From the NCBI GenBank assembly GCA_038326775.1, contig JBBQKJ010000011.1:4394-68393 (forward strand): DNA of 64,000 nt, written 5' to 3'. Below the pieces are notes generated by a model. It saw nothing but the letters and a program-made list of their open reading frames with translations. It did not search any database and was not told where the DNA came from. Within the stretch, counting starts at the first letter, position 1, and every line of letters starts with the position of its first letter. The position numbers and the translations under genes are program-made. The DNA is from DYIU01 sp038326775 (GTDB lineage: Bacteria; Actinomycetota; Geothermincolia; Fen-727; Anoxymicrobiaceae). Shown here one piece after another: positions 16,720-24,406 of this stretch.

Positions 16720-17238
16720 CTAGATATCTATGGTTGCCTGATAACCGGGCTTGACGCCGTTCCTGGCGAACCAGCCCTGGTTGACCTCTATGGCGTAGCG
16801 GTAGCTATCGGGCGGCTCGATGGGGGTGAGGTCGAACGGCTTCATGTCAGCTATCCCCAGGACCTTGCCGTCCGCGTCGATGAAGGCGATGGACAGTGGT
16901 AGCGAGGTGTTCTTCATGTAGAAGGCGGTCTTTGTGTCGCCCTTGAAGTCGAACAGCATTCCGCTGTTCTTACCGAGCTCGTCGCGGCCCATCAGCCCCG
17001 CTGCGGTTTCGGAAGGTGTATTGGCGACTTCCGTGGCAAGGGTCGCCACCCTCGAGTCGTTGCTGAACGCCACCGTCGAACCCTTGCAGCTGATGGCAAA
17101 GAACACGGTACCCCCGACTAACATAAAGATGAGCAAGAACGGCAGGATGTTCCTGGCTTGCGCAACCATCGGCTGCACCGCCGAGTTGATATCTATATGA
17201 CCCCATGTGTTTTCGTGTACTCCAGCTCTAACTGTCAT
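16720..17238 (-). CDS. DUF192-family exported protein
   Basis: The 172-residue frame has a hydrophobic segment (ILPFLLIFMLVGGTVFFAI) ending in SC, a possible lipoprotein cysteine. A DUF192 domain follows: VATLATEVANTPSETAAGLM, GMLFDF, AFYMKNTSLPLSIAFID and YAIEVNQGWFARNGVKPG. DUF192 proteins are small periplasmic or extracellular beta-barrel-like proteins of unknown function. Two starts are plausible: ATG 17238, overlapping the stop of an upstream coding-like fragment as ATGA, or ATG 17169 (MVAQARNIL), which puts the membrane segment at the N-terminus. A good promoter lies at 17486-17514. The domain is secure; the start is not. Confidence 0.8.
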   Translation of the reverse strand: MTVRAGVHENTWGHIDINSAVQPMVAQARNILPFLLIFMLVGGTVFFAISCKGSTVAFSNDSRVATLATEVANTPSETAAGLMGRDELGKNSGMLFDFKGDTKTAFYMKNTSLPLSIAFIDADGKVLGIADMKPFDLTPIEPPDSYRYAIEVNQGWFARNGVKPGYQATIDI

Positions 17239-17239
17239 C

Positions 17240-17480
17240 TCAACCTAATATTTACCTTCCGCCCCACTTTTTCCTTCTCTGCTGCCTTGAGCGATTTCTC
17301 GAGCGCCTGACCCGGCAGGGACTTCTCCGGCCCCGGCTTTTCGATTCGCTCTTAATGGCAAACCGAAAAGAATCGCTCTGTAGTGGGAATAGCATCCGCT
17401 TCAAGAGACTTCAGGGTAGGATTGCAGGGCGAGCTTTCGACCAGAAAATGTGGCCTGCTCGCGACCCATACGGACTTGCA
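17240..17480 (-). other. Structured leader with an orphan coding-like fragment upstream of the DUF192 gene
   Basis: Reading on the minus strand from the promoter, GCGAGC and GCTCGC form a hairpin with an inner GCCA/TGGT pairing. A second stem, CGATTC/GAATCG, lies around 17340-17372. Downstream, an open stretch without a start codon reads RIEKPGPEKSLPGQALEK then SLKAAEKEKVGRKVNIRLR and stops at the DUF192 start. Its third positions are G/C-rich like real genes here, so it may be the tail of a lost gene. I recognise no known riboswitch. Confidence 0.4.
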
Positions 17481-17485
17481 TGATT

Positions 17486-17514
17486 ATTATAGGGGATACC
17501 AGGACACCTGTAAA
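17486..17514 (-). promoter_or_regulatory. Sigma-70-type promoter toward the DUF192 gene
   Basis: On the minus strand TTTACA (17514-17509) and TATAAT (17491-17486) are separated by exactly 17 bases. Transcription would start near 17479 and give a leader of about 240 bases before ATG 17238. This is the best consensus promoter seen in the window. Confidence 0.7.
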
Positions 17515-17653
17515 CACTTGAGTTAAGGTTTAGCCAGTCTGGGGAGAATCACGACTGATTTCAATTATTGATACTTGCTGAGAACAAGAGTTAAGAGATG
17601 TTAAAGAAGAATCCTGCCGAAGCGGTCATGTCACTTTTCTCCATTTCCAGAGT

Positions 17654-17744
17654 CATGTTGGGGTCAGGCACCTTGACATGAATTTACGGCATTGCTCTGA
17701 TGTAACAGATGCAAATTCATGTCAAGGTGCCTGACCCCAACATG
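17654..17744. repeat. Dispersed inverted repeat with perfect 32-bp arms
   Basis: The arm at 17654-17685, containing GGGGTCAGGCACCTTGACAT, is perfectly complementary over 32 bp to 17713-17744; the spacer is 27 bases. Degenerate pieces of the GGTCACTTT subtype flank it (17630-17650) and a lone TGACCTGACCCC follows at 17748-17759. It fills the gap before the acyl-CoA dehydrogenase stop. Confidence 0.9.
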
Positions 17745-17769
17745 AATGACCTGACCCCGATGACGCAGA

Positions 17770-18921
17770 TTAGAGGCCGAGGGTCCTTGTGATAATGAGC
17801 TTCTGTATCTCGGTCGTACCGCCGACGATTGTCTGTATGCGAGCGTCGCGCCATGCCCGCTCCATCGGGTACTCCTTCATGTAGCCGTAACCACCCATCA
17901 GCTGCATGGAGTCATACGCGACTTCGTTCGAGACCTCCGTCGTGAACCACTTGGCCATCGAGACCTCCTTGAGGCAATCGAGACCGCGGTTGTACATGTC
18001 ACAGCAACGGTAGGTGAGCTCCTTCGAAGCCTCGATCTTCGTGGCCATCTCGGCTATCTTGAACGCGTTGTGCTGGTGGCGCGATATGGCCTTGCCGAAC
18101 TGCTTGCGTTCCCTGGCGTATTCGATGGCCATCTGCAGGATCATCTCGGCGGCCGAGTAGGCGCCAACCGCGATGAGCAGGCGCTCGGGCTGGAAGTTGG
18201 ACATTATCTGGAAGAAGCCCTGGCCGACCTCGCCCAGGACCTGCGTCCTGGGGACCCTCATGTCGGTGAAGAACAGTTCGGCGGTATCACTGCTCCGCAG
18301 GCCGCACTTGTCGAGCTTTCGGCTTACCTCGAAGCCCGGGGTGTCAGTGTCCACGATGAACTCGGTGATGCCGCCGTAGCCGGCGTCCTTGTCGGTCTTG
18401 GCCGCTACGATTATCCAGTCGGCGCGCGCGCCGTTGGTGATGAATATCTTGTTGCCGTTGATGATGTAGGAGTCGCCGTCTTCCACCGCGGTGCAAAGCA
18501 TGGCGGCAACGTCACTGCCCGCCTCGGGCTCGGTGACGGCCAGCGCGCCCAGCGATTCACCCTTGACGGCGGACACCAGGTACTTCTGCTTCTGCTTCTC
18601 GGTAGCGTGATGCATGATGGCGGGCATGGCCACTTCCATGTGCACGCCCACCGCGGTCATGAAACCGCTGCACCCGCTCCTTATGAGCTCCTCGAAAAGA
18701 ATGACGATCGCCCAGTAGTCCGACCCGCCGCCGCCGTACTCCTCCGGGGCCCTCAAGCCCAGGAAGCCGAGCTCGCCCATCTTGCGGAACGCCTCGGCAT
18801 CATAGGCCTCATTCTCTTCCCATTCCTCGGCGTGAGGAGCGATTTCTTTCTCGCAGAACTCGCGAACGGATTGGCGCAGCATCTCGTGCTCGTCGTTGAA
18901 GTACGGATATTTCTTTTCCAC
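17770..18921 (-). CDS. Acyl-CoA dehydrogenase
   Basis: A 383-residue FAD-dependent acyl-CoA dehydrogenase. Visible motifs include the FAD/substrate block ALAVTEPEAGSDVAAM and GNKIFITNGARADWIIVAAK, and the C-terminal RDARIQTIVGGTTEIQKLII signature. The catalytic base is probably the Glu in MKEYPMERAWRD or GGTTEIQ, depending on subgroup. It oxidises acyl-CoA to trans-2-enoyl-CoA, feeding electrons to ETF. The GTG at 18921 (MEKKYPYFNDEHEM) lies seven bases after a perfect GAGGAGG, which decides the start over an ATG at 18960. It is monocistronic with its own promoter at 18958-18985. Confidence 0.95.
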   Translation of the reverse strand: MEKKYPYFNDEHEMLRQSVREFCEKEIAPHAEEWEENEAYDAEAFRKMGELGFLGLRAPEEYGGGGSDYWAIVILFEELIRSGCSGFMTAVGVHMEVAMPAIMHHATEKQKQKYLVSAVKGESLGALAVTEPEAGSDVAAMLCTAVEDGDSYIINGNKIFITNGARADWIIVAAKTDKDAGYGGITEFIVDTDTPGFEVSRKLDKCGLRSSDTAELFFTDMRVPRTQVLGEVGQGFFQIMSNFQPERLLIAVGAYSAAEMILQMAIEYARERKQFGKAISRHQHNAFKIAEMATKIEASKELTYRCCDMYNRGLDCLKEVSMAKWFTTEVSNEVAYDSMQLMGGYGYMKEYPMERAWRDARIQTIVGGTTEIQKLIITRTLGL

Positions 18922-18957
18922 TTCACTACCTCCTCGAAAGGGATGGCCTGCCGCGGG

Positions 18958-18985
18958 CATTATAATACATCCATGCCTCGCGCAA
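18958..18985 (-). promoter_or_regulatory. Probable promoter of the acyl-CoA dehydrogenase gene
   Basis: On the minus strand TATAAT (18963-18958) lies 37 bases before GTG 18921, with TTGCGC (18985-18980) 16 bases upstream. The 5' leader would be about 30 bases, containing the GAGGAGG site. Confidence 0.55.
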
Positions 18986-19047
18986 GCTGTGAGGGAGGTG
19001 AAATCATTCGATGTTTGACCGGCGGTAAGCGTCCGGATGATGTAGCG

Positions 19048-20772
19048 TTAGATGGGGATGACGGGGGAGGTCGAGGGGAAGGGGGACTCGGGCACCTGCC
19101 CGCCGTCAGGATTCAAGTCGTTCCAGAAATCCCTGTACATGTCCTCGAGAGGTCCGAGGTCCATTTCGTCGGGCGCCAGGCCTTTCAGCAGGTCCTCGAG
19201 GAGGCTCCCGCCCGGGAGCGACGAGGCTATGTCTTCGCCTGCGTGCTTCTCCCTGACCCAGCGCTGGTGCAGGGCCGCCACAGCGGCGGGGTCGCTCGCG
19301 TTGTCCTTGAACGCCTGCATAAGGTCATCAGGTGCGGGGTTGAGAAAGGCGTACTTCTGGTAGTACGCGCCAAGGCTTTTCTCGAACGCCTCTTCGCCCA
19401 TCTGCTTCTCCAGAGCCTGAAAAAAGAGAGCGCCTTTGGAATAGACGATGGCGGTGAACTGACGCTCGCTCTTGAAGGAGTCAACAGGCGCGTCGACAAC
19501 CCCGTCACCACTCCCGAGCAGGCTCCCGGCGGAATACGGCAGCGTTATCTGCATCTCGAGCTGCTTCTTCGCGGCGTCCTCGCCGTGCTGCCAGCGGAAG
19601 TAGAGCACGCTCGAATAGTTGGTGAGCGACTCGTCCTGCCAGGGGTGCGCAATGGAGTCGCTGCCGACCACGATTCCCCACCACTGGTGGCAGACCTCGT
19701 GGGCCACGACGAACTCGAGCGCCTCCCCCATGATGCCGCCGGTAAGGTTTTTCAGCAGGTCGTTGAGCTGGTCGCCGCCCCGGTCCTTGAGCGAGTCGGG
19801 AAGGGGGACGCTAACCCCTCCGGCCATACCGTAGAGCATCCTCGCTATAAGGACCTGGCCCGCGAACTCCATGCCCGCCGCGCTGCCCCCGAGCGAGGCC
19901 TCGCAAACGTTCAGCCTCTTGTACGGGTACGGGCCGAAGTGCTCGTTGAACTGCCCGAGCGCGTTCGCGCAGTATTCAAGCGCCTTCTTTCCCCCGTCGC
20001 TCGAGTCCAACAGATAATAGGAGACGATCTCGGTCGGGCCAACGCGCCTGGTCGATGACCGGTAGGCCGCGCTCGCCTGCGCGGCGAAATCCCTTACCGG
20101 GCCCGCGGCAAACGAGAAGGTACGCCGGCCGCCCGATTTGCCGCTGCCGGTCTCCAGCCCGGTGGCGGCCACCTGGAAGTTGCCCGGCACGTCGAGCGAG
20201 ACGTTGAAGTATGCGGAGTCGAAATCGGATATGTCGCCGAACGGCGGCACCTCGCGGGCCTCCCATGCGCCACCTCTGCAGGTGGTGACGAGCGGCATGA
20301 AATAGCCGAGGTTGAAGATGTCTTTATCGCGCCCGAAGATACCGTAACCGCCCGCCGCCTCGCCGGTGATGAGCCCTTTCAGGTCACCCGTTACGCCCTC
20401 GGTCTCGGGGACGTACTCCTTGAAGGAGAAAGCCACGACCGCCTCGCTTCGCGGCGCCAGCGGCTTCGGAAGTGTAACGGTAAGGAGCGAGTTGTCGAGG
20501 GTCGTTCGCGCCTGGCTTCCGCCCACCCGAGCTCCGGTCACTGTTGCTTCAACGCCTTTGGGACGGACGCCGGGGCTGTTCGCGTAGACCCGGAAGACTA
20601 TTTTCTTGAGCGTGTCCGGGGTGCGGTTGGTGAACAGAACCGCCTCCTTCCCGGAGACGCTATTCTCGCTGGTGTCAAGCCGCGCCTTCACCGAGTAGAT
20701 GGAAGCGGCTTTCACCCGCCCGCCGGCGAGCTTTCTGCCCTCGGCGGTCAGGTACTCCTCGCAAACGCTCAC
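19048..20772 (-). CDS. M1-family (gluzincin) metallopeptidase, frame-broken from its N-terminus
   Basis: This 574-residue frame holds the body of an M1 aminopeptidase-like enzyme. The zinc site is HEVCHQWW (HExxHxxW form) near residue 355, with the distal Glu in DESLTNYSSVLYF; GAAAG-type substrate residues are in GGSAAGMEF. The N-terminal beta domain begins YSVKARLDTSENSVSGKEAV. The nominal GTG start at 20772 is not natural: upstream codons in the same frame read LLLGGGTYALIYHLRDG and TTEELRQSVSVCEEYL, continuing from a membrane helix encoded one frame away. The gene is thus split by a single-base lesion near 20870-20876 and belongs with 20769-21122. Intact, it would be a membrane-anchored extracellular peptidase. 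Confidence 0.85.
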   Translation of the reverse strand: MSVCEEYLTAEGRKLAGGRVKAASIYSVKARLDTSENSVSGKEAVLFTNRTPDTLKKIVFRVYANSPGVRPKGVEATVTGARVGGSQARTTLDNSLLTVTLPKPLAPRSEAVVAFSFKEYVPETEGVTGDLKGLITGEAAGGYGIFGRDKDIFNLGYFMPLVTTCRGGAWEAREVPPFGDISDFDSAYFNVSLDVPGNFQVAATGLETGSGKSGGRRTFSFAAGPVRDFAAQASAAYRSSTRRVGPTEIVSYYLLDSSDGGKKALEYCANALGQFNEHFGPYPYKRLNVCEASLGGSAAGMEFAGQVLIARMLYGMAGGVSVPLPDSLKDRGGDQLNDLLKNLTGGIMGEALEFVVAHEVCHQWWGIVVGSDSIAHPWQDESLTNYSSVLYFRWQHGEDAAKKQLEMQITLPYSAGSLLGSGDGVVDAPVDSFKSERQFTAIVYSKGALFFQALEKQMGEEAFEKSLGAYYQKYAFLNPAPDDLMQAFKDNASDPAAVAALHQRWVREKHAGEDIASSLPGGSLLEDLLKGLAPDEMDLGPLEDMYRDFWNDLNPDGGQVPESPFPSTSPVIPI

Positions 20773-21122
20773 GGATTGACGGAGTTCCTCCGTGGTCGAG
20801 GGCGGCCCGGCAGGCTTCGAGCCGTCGCGCAGGTGATAGATGAGCGCATAGGTTCCCCCGCCCAGGAGCAGAGAGCGACCAGGATGACCGCGATGACCGC
20901 GAAGACGGCCTTGCGACTTCTACGCGGCCTCTTCGCGCCGGCCACGGGGGCAACCGGCGCCGGAGGTGGCAGCGCCGCCGCTGTTCCCCCGGCCCGGGCC
21001 GGGCCCGGGTGAAGCGCGCCGATGGGCGTACCGCAGGTGTGGCAATAGGCCGGGGGCGTGCCTTCGTAGTACCTGCTGCACCCCGGACAGCTAACCCTGG
21101 TCGGTTGTCCATCTTGCGTCAT
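20769..21122 (-). CDS. Zinc-ribbon plus membrane-anchor N-terminus of the M1 peptidase (frame-broken)
   Basis: ATG 21122 follows GGGAG and starts MTQDGQPTRVSCPGCSRYYE. A zinc ribbon of CPGC and CHTC pairs is followed by a Pro/Ala-rich linker, a basic RRSRK patch and a membrane helix (AVFAVIAVILVAL). After that helix this frame turns into low-quality sequence, while the adjacent frame continues the helix and leads into the M1 peptidase. The pair therefore looks like one gene: cytoplasmic zinc ribbon, single transmembrane segment, external M1 peptidase. One base is missing in CTCTCTGCTCC near 20872. A sequencing or assembly error is as likely as decay. Confidence 0.65.
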   Translation of the reverse strand: MTQDGQPTRVSCPGCSRYYEGTPPAYCHTCGTPIGALHPGPARAGGTAAALPPPAPVAPVAGAKRPRRSRKAVFAVIAVILVALCSWAGEPMRSSITCATARSLPGRPRPRRNSVNP

Positions 21123-21207
21123 GAGTTCTCCCGGGAGCCAGAACATCGCGAACCGATGAGCTGTTATCATATTATTAGACGGACGCCCGGATTGAAAGTT
21201 TCCGCGC

Positions 21208-21624
21208 ATGGACAGGTTTGAGTTCGCCCCAATAGGATACGTGGAAAGCAAGTTCAGCGGTATCCAGCACGACCCGGACGTATTCCGGGGAACCGTGTCG
21301 AGGATACGGTTGCTCGACGAATATGCCGGCGGGCTCTACAGGCTGGATGGCTGTGAGCGCCTTTATGTCATCTTCGTATTCGACCGCGCGGAAGGCTTTC
21401 GGCTGGTCATTCATCCGCGCGGCGACGTGACCCGGCCCGAACGAGGGGTCTTTGCCACGCGCGCGCCTTACCGCCCGAACCCCATAGGGCTGGCGGTGGT
21501 CGACCTCATCAGCGTCGACGGGAGTGTGCTTACGGTGCGTGACCTCGACGCCATCAACGGCACGCCGGTGCTCGACATAAAACCTTACGAGGACCGCTAT
21601 TCATCCTGGGGTCAGACACCCTGA
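21208..21624 (+). CDS. trmO: tRNA (N6-threonylcarbamoyladenosine37-N6)-methyltransferase TrmO
   Basis: A 138-residue protein of the TrmO/TsaA (UPF0066) family. The N-terminus FAPIGYVES, the SAM-binding block RGVFATRAPYRPNPIG and the later PVLDIKPY are all diagnostic. It methylates t6A37 in tRNAs decoding ACY codons, using SAM. Length is normal for the short form. The last residues, SSWGQTP, and the stop codon come from the inverted repeat at 21599-21695, so the repeat entered at the native 3' end. The start ATG at 21208 has no strong Shine-Dalgarno sequence. It is divergent from the M1 peptidase gene. Confidence 0.92.
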   Translation: MDRFEFAPIGYVESKFSGIQHDPDVFRGTVSRIRLLDEYAGGLYRLDGCERLYVIFVFDRAEGFRLVIHPRGDVTRPERGVFATRAPYRPNPIGLAVVDLISVDGSVLTVRDLDAINGTPVLDIKPYEDRYSSWGQTP

Positions 21625-21695
21625 CATGAATTCTTATCCGAAACATCTGTACGCCGCCGCGAATTCATGTCAGGGTGTCTGACCCCAGGATGAAT
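21599..21695. repeat. Dispersed inverted repeat with perfect arms of at least 33 bp
   Basis: The arm at 21601-21633 contains TGGGGTCAGACACCCTGACA; its exact complement is at 21661-21693, and one or two further pairs extend it outward. The 27-base spacer includes ACGCCGCCGC. It overlaps the end of trmO and supplies its stop codon. Confidence 0.9.
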
Positions 21696-21740
21696 TCCAT
21701 GTTGAGTGCAGCTGCCGAACGCCTCCGGACGGGGAGGCGG

Positions 21741-22796
21741 TTACAACTTCAGGCCGGGGGGCCACAGGACAAACTCCATCAGATATGGAAAGCGGTCCGG
21801 GTCGTAGGTAGACATGATTCCCCGCACTATGTACTTCAGCAGGGCGTGCGGCGCGTACTCTCTTACTTTGCGGAGCATAAACTGGGGGAAGTAAAGAGGG
21901 GCGAGCCTGCGGAACTCGCGCGCGGCGGCGTCGCGGTCGGTGACGGCCAGCGCCGCTATCATGCCACTTGCCAGCGCTCCGTTGACCCCGAACAGGAGCA
22001 CCGGGCTCACGTTGCCGGCAAGCGTGCCGGCCAATATCTTGTCCTGGCTGAAGAGGTTCCGGTTGCTCCAGCGGCCGAGCGGCCACGCCAGGGAAGCCGC
22101 GATCTCATCGTGCCAGCCGTCGAGCTCGATGCCGTCGTTGGCCGCCAGCTTCGCCTTGAACTCGCTTTTTTCGCCGTCGGTGAGCGGGCGCTGCACGCTG
22201 AACACCAGGCTGCTTGCCACACCGCGCACCTGGCAGTAGTAGCCGAATTCGCGGGTGAACCGATCGAGGTAGATGATGACGCTGGGCCTGCCTGGCTCGG
22301 CCTTCCCGGTCGTCATGTGGCAGAAGAAAGGCCTGCAGGGGATGTCCAGCAGCTCGAACGAACTCCTGTTAAGACCGGTGGCGATGATGGAACCGCCCGG
22401 GAGCTTATCAATCTCCTCCTTGGAGAGCCTGCTCGAGAGGACAACTTCGACGCCCGCTTCAACCGCCTGCCTGTAGAGGACGTTGTCAATAGACGATTCG
22501 CCGCTCCCGCGCTCGACGGTGAACTGAAGCTCGTCGCGGGGCCCCTCGAACTCGAAGCGCCGGTCGTAAGCCCAGGCCCGGGTGCGCTTCCACGGCTCCA
22601 GCGCATCAGAGATATCCATGCCGATGTCCCTGCGCACGGCGTACGGGTTTATCAGGGTAGAGTCCGACCAGGAGGCGCTGCCGCCGACCCTGTCGCCAGC
22701 CTCGAAGATCCTGACCTTGTAGCCCCTGCGGGCAAGGAGCGTGCCGGCGACAAGGCCTGATATCCCCGCGCCGGCGATATCGATGTGCTTTGGCAT
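21741..22796 (-). CDS. FAD-dependent oxidoreductase (amine oxidase/geranylgeranyl-reductase-like fold)
   Basis: A 351-residue flavoprotein with an N-terminal dinucleotide-binding motif (IDIAGAGISGLVAGTLLARR) and the acid in RIFEAGDRVGGSASW, the pattern shared by amine oxidases, phytoene desaturases and prenyl reductases. A central GGSIIATGLNRSS strand and a C-terminal FGVNGALASGMIAAL motif complete the FAD site. The substrate is unknown. The C-terminal LYFPQFMLRKVREYAPHALL segment is amphipathic and may contact the membrane. It stands alone, with repeats on both sides (21599-21695 and 22847-22870). Confidence 0.8.
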   Translation of the reverse strand: MPKHIDIAGAGISGLVAGTLLARRGYKVRIFEAGDRVGGSASWSDSTLINPYAVRRDIGMDISDALEPWKRTRAWAYDRRFEFEGPRDELQFTVERGSGESSIDNVLYRQAVEAGVEVVLSSRLSKEEIDKLPGGSIIATGLNRSSFELLDIPCRPFFCHMTTGKAEPGRPSVIIYLDRFTREFGYYCQVRGVASSLVFSVQRPLTDGEKSEFKAKLAANDGIELDGWHDEIAASLAWPLGRWSNRNLFSQDKILAGTLAGNVSPVLLFGVNGALASGMIAALAVTDRDAAAREFRRLAPLYFPQFMLRKVREYAPHALLKYIVRGIMSTYDPDRFPYLMEFVLWPPGLKL

Positions 22797-22846
22797 TCTT
22801 CACTCCAGGCTAGTGGGCCAGGAACCCTCAATGAATGGCGGCGGCT

Positions 22847-22870
22847 AATGAAATCAGATCTGACCCCAAT
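22847..22870. repeat. Solo repeat half-element at the 3' end of the CCA-adding-type gene
   Basis: GATCTGACCCCAATTATTAG is a single arm of the GGGGTCAG family, with TCAGATCTGA (22855-22864) forming a small palindrome. It supplies the final NNWGQI residues and stop codon of the gene at 22854-24248. Confidence 0.65.
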
Positions 22871-24248
22871 TATTAGTGAACTTGAGGGCGAGGTCGGCGG
22901 CTGTCTGGCTGTCGGCAGAGGCGAGCTTTCCATCGAGTATGAGCTGCACCAGGTGCTCTTTCACCTCGCCGATCCAGGGGCCCTCCTTGCGTCCGAACAG
23001 CTCCATCAGCTCGCGGCCGTCCAGGGGCGAACGGATCTTCTCGACGTCCTGCTCGGCGCGGATGAGCTCGACCCTCTTTTCGAGCTCTTCAACAAGTGAG
23101 AGGAACACGGGTACCTTCGCCTCGTTGCCCGCCCTGATGTCGGCGCGGGCGAGCTCGATCACCTCGGAGAGCGGCACCACGACCTCGTCGTTCTTCAAGA
23201 GCGTGCAGTCCCGGATGAGCCTCCGCACCGCGGCGTCGCCCCAGTCGCTCTCGTAGTGTATCGGGCGCATGTGCCTGCGAACCAGGAACGCCGTTCTCTT
23301 GATATCATCGTTGCCGTAGCGCAGTCGCTTCATCGCCTGCCTGGTCAGTTGTTCGCTCACCTTGTCATGCTCGGGGAACATCGTCTTGGGCTCGGTCACC
23401 CTGGTCGATGGTTTGCCCGTGTCGTGAAAGAGAGCGGCGCGTCGCAACAACGCATCGTCAGGTAGATATGCGATGGTGAGCAGGGTGTGCTCGAGGACGT
23501 CGGCGCGGTGGTATGCGGCCGGCTGCTCGATACCCTTCATCTGTGAGACCTCGCGACAGACGTGGTCCATCAACCCGGTCTCCACCAGCCTGCGGATGCC
23601 CGCGCCGGGGTCGGGTGAGACCAGTATCCGCTCGAGTTCCTCGCGGCGCCGCTCCCATGATATGTTCTCGAGCTGCCCGGCCCCGCGCCGGAGCGCCTCG
23701 AGGAGCGACGCTTCGATTTCAAAGCCCAGCTGCGCGGCGAACCTGACCGCGCGCATCATGCGAAGCGGGTCCTCGGCCATCCTGGGCCCGGGCTCGCCGG
23801 GCGTCCTGATGACGCGCAGCTTGATGTCCCCGCGTCCGTCGTACGGGTCGAGCAGGCGCCCGCCCCCGGGGGTGGCCGAGAGCGCCATCGCGTTGATTGT
23901 GAAGTCGCGCCGCGCGAGGTCCTGTAAGATATCGCCCACCGGGGTTATCTCGGGATGGCGCGAGCCGGGCGCGTACTCATCGGCGCGGAACGTGGTTGTC
24001 TCCAGCAGAGTCTCCTCGGCGCGCAGGCCGACGGTGCCGAACCGCTCGCCGATGTCGAAGACGGAGCCGAGCCCTTCCATCGCGCTCTTAATCTCGCGGG
24101 GCGCAAGGCTGGTGGCGAGGTCTATCTCCCAACTCTCGCGTCCCATGATGCGGTCGCGCAGCCAGCCGCCGACGATGTACAACTCGCCGCCGGCCGCCGC
24201 GACCCGCTCGCCTAACCTTGCTACGACCTCAGGCATCTCTTTATCCAT
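22854..24248 (-). CDS. CCA tRNA nucleotidyltransferase/poly(A) polymerase family protein with HD domain
   Basis: A 464-residue class II nucleotidyltransferase. Visible motifs: YIVGGWLRDRIMG (nucleotide site), RRDFTINAMAL, EDPLRMMRAVRFAAQLGFEIE (neck) and, C-terminally, an HD domain with LFHDTGKP. CCA-adding enzymes build the tRNA 3' end from CTP and ATP. The metal-binding DxD motif, expected after the GR loop, reads EID here (Glu41-Ile42-Asp43), a conservative but unusual change at a catalytic carboxylate. The C-terminal NNWGQI and stop come from a GGGGTCAG repeat. Poly(A) polymerase is an alternative to CCA addition. Confidence 0.88.
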   Translation of the reverse strand: MDKEMPEVVARLGERVAAAGGELYIVGGWLRDRIMGRESWEIDLATSLAPREIKSAMEGLGSVFDIGERFGTVGLRAEETLLETTTFRADEYAPGSRHPEITPVGDILQDLARRDFTINAMALSATPGGGRLLDPYDGRGDIKLRVIRTPGEPGPRMAEDPLRMMRAVRFAAQLGFEIEASLLEALRRGAGQLENISWERRREELERILVSPDPGAGIRRLVETGLMDHVCREVSQMKGIEQPAAYHRADVLEHTLLTIAYLPDDALLRRAALFHDTGKPSTRVTEPKTMFPEHDKVSEQLTRQAMKRLRYGNDDIKRTAFLVRRHMRPIHYESDWGDAAVRRLIRDCTLLKNDEVVVPLSEVIELARADIRAGNEAKVPVFLSLVEELEKRVELIRAEQDVEKIRSPLDGRELMELFGRKEGPWIGEVKEHLVQLILDGKLASADSQTAADLALKFTNNWGQI

Positions 24249-24262
24249 AGGTTAATAATATG

Positions 24263-24406
24263 CAGATATCGGGGCCAGGTCACCTTCTTGCATTTTCTTT
24301 CTTCACCGTGGGGTCATGTCGTGGTCAGACACCCTGACATGAATTCGTATCCGAGACATCCGGCTGCCGCCGAAAATTCATGTCAGGGTGTCTGACCCCG
24401 ACATGA
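24263..24406. repeat. Composite dispersed repeat: GGTCACC fragment followed by a long inverted repeat
   Basis: GGGGCCAGGTCACC begins near 24263 without a partner arm. The main element has arms at 24314-24346 and 24374-24406 containing GGTCAGACACCCTGACATGA, complementary except at one base in the G-run and at the inner end. The right arm ends immediately before the MBL hydrolase stop codon at 24407. Confidence 0.85.

Noticed and set aside
17260..17480. Cyclic-di-GMP-type riboswitch (GGCAAACC seen on the plus strand)
   Set aside because: The surrounding conserved bases of the GEMM motif are absent and the orientation does not match the downstream gene.
17654..17744. CRISPR-like repeat array
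   Set aside because: There is a single pair of inverted arms and not direct repeats with spacers; no cas genes are present.
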